From: Tomocerus qinae
Lineage: Eukaryota; Arthropoda; Collembola; Entomobryomorpha; Tomoceridae
Direction of reading: 5' to 3'
NCBI GenBank assembly: GCA_020055645.1
Contig: CM034550.1
Coordinates: 12,785,001-12,849,000 of the forward strand
Length of the DNA stretch: 64,000 bases
Part shown: positions 60,726-64,000 of the stretch, one piece after another
Layout of the letters: every line of letters begins with the position of its first letter
How positions within the stretch are numbered: the stretch's first letter is position 1
The notes under the pieces: model-generated
Databases searched by the model: none
What the model saw: the letters and a program-made list of their open reading frames with translations, nothing else
Told to the model about the DNA's origin: nothing
Program-made: the position numbers and the translations under genes

Positions 60726-63700
60726 TTTGGATTGATTCCTTTACACAAAACACCGAAAAACCTGATTTTCTTTGGTTTAACTATAGATATTTGTAATAAA
60801 AGATTCCGAAATATTTTCCTCACCCTCTTGACAGTGCAGAAGATGAAACTCAAGTGTCAGACAAGAGTGAAACATTTTAGATATAAATACATCACCCACC
60901 TGTGCTAGAATAGTCAAGTCAAAACGAAGCAGCACTGCATAACTAATGAACAGCCTCATCAAAAAAGCTGGGGCAATTTTATAGAAACTGCATATACACT
61001 ATACACCTAGGGTAATACTATTACTTTATCTTAACACGCATTACCTCATCCCAGATTAAGATTCTAAAGGTGTGCAAGTTAAGTATTTACAAAGTACAAT
61101 ACAGCTGATGTAGTATCATGATTTAATGACTATAAGAATGTTCATTGACAAATGTAACGCAACGTAACGTAGTAGAGCCTATAATTGTATGCAAGGGGTG
61201 CATTTTATATGCATAGCTGTAGATGCAAAGGACATAAAATTGAATGGTTCGAATGTAAATACTTGCACATGATATATTTAGATAAGTAAAAGTCTTCACA
61301 GATGCATTAGAAATTAGCATATGGAAATGTTTCGCTAGAATTACAGCCAAAGCGATTGTTATATCCATATAGTTATTATTTAACAAGTTTTCCACTCTTG
61401 AATTTCTATTATAAGCATTCGTCATAGCTCCGTTCTCAATCTTAAGTCTCATCACTCAACTCTCGCCTCGTCCCGTCCTCATGCAGTAATTGTAAAATCT
61501 GTTGTCATCATCTCATCAGCAGCCAGCACAGCCATAATACACTCATACTCATCGCTTTGTGTTTTCAAGAAGGTAAAATGAACCAAGGAACCGCAAATTC
61601 ATTAGTGAAACGATATTTTCATTTTCTACCCCGTATAAATGATATCCACTTACTAAACAATCACAAAATAAGTTTCCAAAAGAAAATTAGTGGTACAGTA
61701 CCAAATGCTCCTCCATGTACATCCTTTTTCATAGTTTTACTAATAATCAGACAGTGTATTCAATCATTTTCTGTTATACAATTTTTTTTAGCTATTGAGC
61801 GACATAGTCATTATTTTTGATCCATATCGATGACACCAAACAGCATACTTCTTGTAAAAACTTCAGGTATTCTAGCTAGTAACAATTTTGAGCTATTAAA
61901 TCAGCTGAAAAAATATTATTATCGTTCTCAAAGTTTTCAGTTGTATTTAGGACATATTTTTAAACTTTCCACCGGAATTATCCAATTTTCGATGACCCAA
62001 ATCTTAAATTCATCATATTTTATGTATTAGATAATCTAGTTTTCTATTCTTCAGCTGCTTTTGTTATCTTCAAAATTGCGAGGAAGTAATTCAATCCTTC
62101 AATCAAAGCCAAGAAGTAGGTTGGTGGTTTTCGCAAGCAATCATCATCACATAAATAAAAAGATTCGCTCTACAAACTGACTTTCCTACTCCAACTCAAA
62201 CAGAGCGAATTGTCCGATGTCTGAAGAAATGATCCTGTCATGTTTTAATTATTCCGCCAAGAATTATGGAAGTTTTAATTCTTAGATCGATTTTGCATGT
62301 CAAATTGAAAATTGAATGTCCGAAGCCAATGTTAGATTGTATATTGTATAGTAATTTAGTAATTCGCTTGAATCCTTACCGTCTCTAATTTTAGAAGCCT
62401 TCTCATAGTATCAAGTTACCCCTACCTTGCTTTTGTTTATTCTGCATTCTGCACTGCATGATTAGTACTAGGTATTATAAGCAATTATGCAAATGATAGG
62501 TAATTGTTGGTATCGTCAATAAAGTGGGTTATATTTAACTATGCTAACTGTGTACAAGTAAAATGGCTAAATGTTTACACTAATGTAAGTTTAAGTGGTA
62601 CAGAAATTCCGGATGACTAATACTTGCAAATATTCTTAACTTCCTTTGCAGCTCTCACTATATAGAGATCAAAGAAAGTTACGCCTGTATTAAATGGCGA
62701 CAATTAAGTGTTATGTATTATCTGGTGGACTGGATTGGAAAGTGGAAAACAGCCGAGTCGACACACATTAAGTAGGGTAGTCTGCTTCTATATCTAATCC
62801 ATGAGTAGACAGAGCGGTAAGGTTTATTACAGAAGAGATAATAATATTTAGACACGTAAGTAAGTGTTAAGAGTTAAAAGACTATTACTTCGGTACAATG
62901 GAGTATGAATACAGATGACAATGGATGTCATTTAATGGGCCTTCCCTTTCACACACTGACTCATCATTTCAAATCTCACTCATATTATGGCATCTCTCAC
63001 CTCTAAGAAGATTAACTAATATATCGTTAATTGCAAATTGTAAAATCTCATTTGAGCCATTCCATTATATACACAGGTGCATAGATTTACATGCTTTTAT
63101 ATGGTATGTACGTCCAAACACAATAAAATTCTATTTAGAAGGCTCAGAATCTTGTTTTACTTTGCACCAATACTCAATACGTTAACAAATTAAGTCATTA
63201 AATGAGATGAGAAGACATAAGTAAAAATATTCAATTTAAAATGTCCTTTAAAATAGATTCAAATCTGTATTTTTATAGACGAGGCGAAAAATATAGGACT
63301 GTATGACACTGGCTGGCCTAATTGTAGCCTATCGGACTTGTTGTCTCAGACTGTCTGATTTGTACATCAATTCTCGTACACAGTACTCATACTACTCTCT
63401 GACAACTCATCATAAACATCATAAAAGTATCAGAGTACCCCATAGTGCATCAATTCTACGAAGAGGCTCTCAGCTCTCTATTCCATGCGACGCGAAGCAT
63501 GATTTGATGATGCAGACTGTCGTGCACTTTTGAACATGCAGTGTAGGAGCAGCCTACTCTCTGCACTCTTTACAGTTACAAAACTCTATTACAACAATAT
63601 ACGAATAGTCAATTGAAATTTCCAAAATATTCATGCAAATTCAAAAAGTACTAAAAATTCTACCCCTTGTAGTTGTAACAATTAACCACTGAATTGTATT

Positions 63701-63728
63701 GTTGGGGTCTAATATTTAAGTAATAGAG
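60726..63728. other. Intergenic region, nothing recognised
   Basis: About 3 kb of AT-rich DNA between the 107-aa gene and the U2 snRNA promoter. Short unsupported frames only. Confidence 0.45.
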
Positions 63729-63766
63729 TCATTCCGTTGGATGTTTAGCGTGTCTGTTCATGAGGT
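63729..63766 (+). promoter_or_regulatory. snRNA promoter elements (PSE-like) of the U2 gene
   Basis: The stretch 63729-63749 starts TCATTCC and ends GTTTAGC, at -62 to -42 from the U2 start. It shares its conserved flanks with the insect PSEA as I remember it (AATTCC ... TTTTAGC). CATGAGGT at 63759-63766 (-32) starts like the Drosophila PSEB (CATGGAAA). There is no TATA box at -30, consistent with a Pol II snRNA promoter. Confidence 0.6.
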
Positions 63767-63790
63767 TTCGGAGTAAAGAATAGCAACGGT

Positions 63791-64000
63791 ATCGCTTCTC
63801 GGCCTTTTGGCTAAGATCAAAGTGTAAGTTGAATTCTTTGGCTAATTCCATACTTATACTGTAGTTACAGTTTGGTAAGACATGTGACTAATCTATGCTT
63901 TCTTTTTGTGTCTTTGCAGGTAGTATCTGTTCTTATCAGCTTAATTCCTGATACGTTCCTCATTGAGGGACTCAGAATTATTCTGATTTTTGGAACCAGG
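63791..64000 (+). ncRNA. U2 spliceosomal snRNA gene with an intron (3' end outside the window)
   Basis: U2 pairs with the intron branch point during splicing. Exon 1 (63791-63823) starts ATCGCTTCTCGGCC and ends GATCAAAGT, the universal U2 5' end with stem I. Exon 2 (63920 onward) starts GTAGTATCTGTTCTTATCAG. Joined, the exons give the standard U2 sequence, including GATCAAAGTGTAGTATCTG as in Drosophila, to my recollection. The branch-point-recognition sequence GTAGTA is residues 34-39 of the joined RNA. Downstream, stem IIa (TATCAG/CTGATA) and stem IIb (GTTCCTC/GAGGGAC, one G-T pair) can form, and the Sm site GATTTTTGG lies at 63985-63993. The remaining roughly 75 bases lie beyond the window. 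The intact stems argue against a pseudogene; the intron excludes a retrocopy of mature U2. Confidence 0.9.
63824..63919 (+). other. 96-nt spliceosomal intron inside the U2 snRNA gene
   Basis: 5' splice site GTAAGT (full match to the U1 consensus); candidate branch site TGACTAAT at 63885-63892 with the branch A at 63891, 28 bases before the 3' end; pyrimidine-rich tract CTTTCTTTTTGTGTCTTTG; and a terminal CAG at 63917-63919. Other registers would give the same spliced product, but only this one uses GT-AG. Confidence 0.88.

Noticed and set aside
63791..64000. U2 locus as a processed pseudogene or a random U2 fragment
   Set aside because: The insert has full intron signals, only the GT-AG register restores U2, stems IIa/IIb and the Sm site are kept, and promoter-like elements lie at the right distance.

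Overview
The window comes from the nuclear genome of an animal, almost certainly an arthropod. It is AT-rich, most genes carry short GT-AG introns, and the contents are animal: an axonemal dynein chain, a syntaxin, cathepsin B, a receptor-type tyrosine kinase and a BEL/Pao retrotransposon. The U2 snRNA at the right edge matches the insect form at diagnostic bases, as I remember the Drosophila sequence. A hexapod, perhaps a springtail, is my best guess; nothing here proves the order.

Layout. 0-5.3 kb: no gene seen. 5.3-7.5 kb: F-box/LRR gene. 10.6-11.2 kb: small EF-hand (troponin C-like) gene. 12.2-13.5 kb: alpha/beta serine hydrolase. 15.0-15.7 kb (minus): unrecognised gene. 16.8-18.1 kb: deoxyhypusine hydroxylase. 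18.9-24.4 kb: tandem array of four small four-TM paralogues sharing a three-exon structure. 24.7-27.6 kb (minus): DNAI2-type axonemal dynein intermediate chain in ten exons. 29.3-31.8 kb: cathepsin B. 32.1-36.1 kb (minus): two tandem GH29 alpha-L-fucosidases. 36.9-39.3 kb: inverted repeats and a palindrome-rich MITE at TTAA. 39.5-41.1 kb: syntaxin. 42.0-43.0 kb: lipocalin. 43.26-49.48 kb: decayed TTAA DNA transposon encoding a transposase, a YqaJ-type nuclease and a REX4-like exonuclease. 49.6-57.0 kb: a palindromic MITE split by an apparently young BEL/Pao element with identical-looking LTRs and a 5-bp target duplication. 57.1-59.7 kb (minus): a tyrosine kinase whose N-terminus is a four-TM domain instead of an extracellular domain. 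60.2-60.7 kb (minus): unrecognised 107-aa protein. 63.8-64.0 kb: start of a U2 snRNA gene, cut by the window edge.

The most exciting observation is the U2 snRNA gene. Its 5' part is interrupted by a 96-nt canonical GT-AG intron placed immediately before the branch-point-recognition sequence GTAGTA. Removing the intron gives a standard metazoan U2 5' region, and a PSE-like element sits at the expected distance upstream. U2 would therefore be needed to make U2. The second notable item is the four-TM/tyrosine kinase fusion, for which all ten exons join in frame. The genes are otherwise housekeeping or secreted/digestive enzymes with no obvious joint pathway; the tandem duplications and transposons are the main local dynamics. 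Exon limits were set by hand from splice signals and reading-frame phase.
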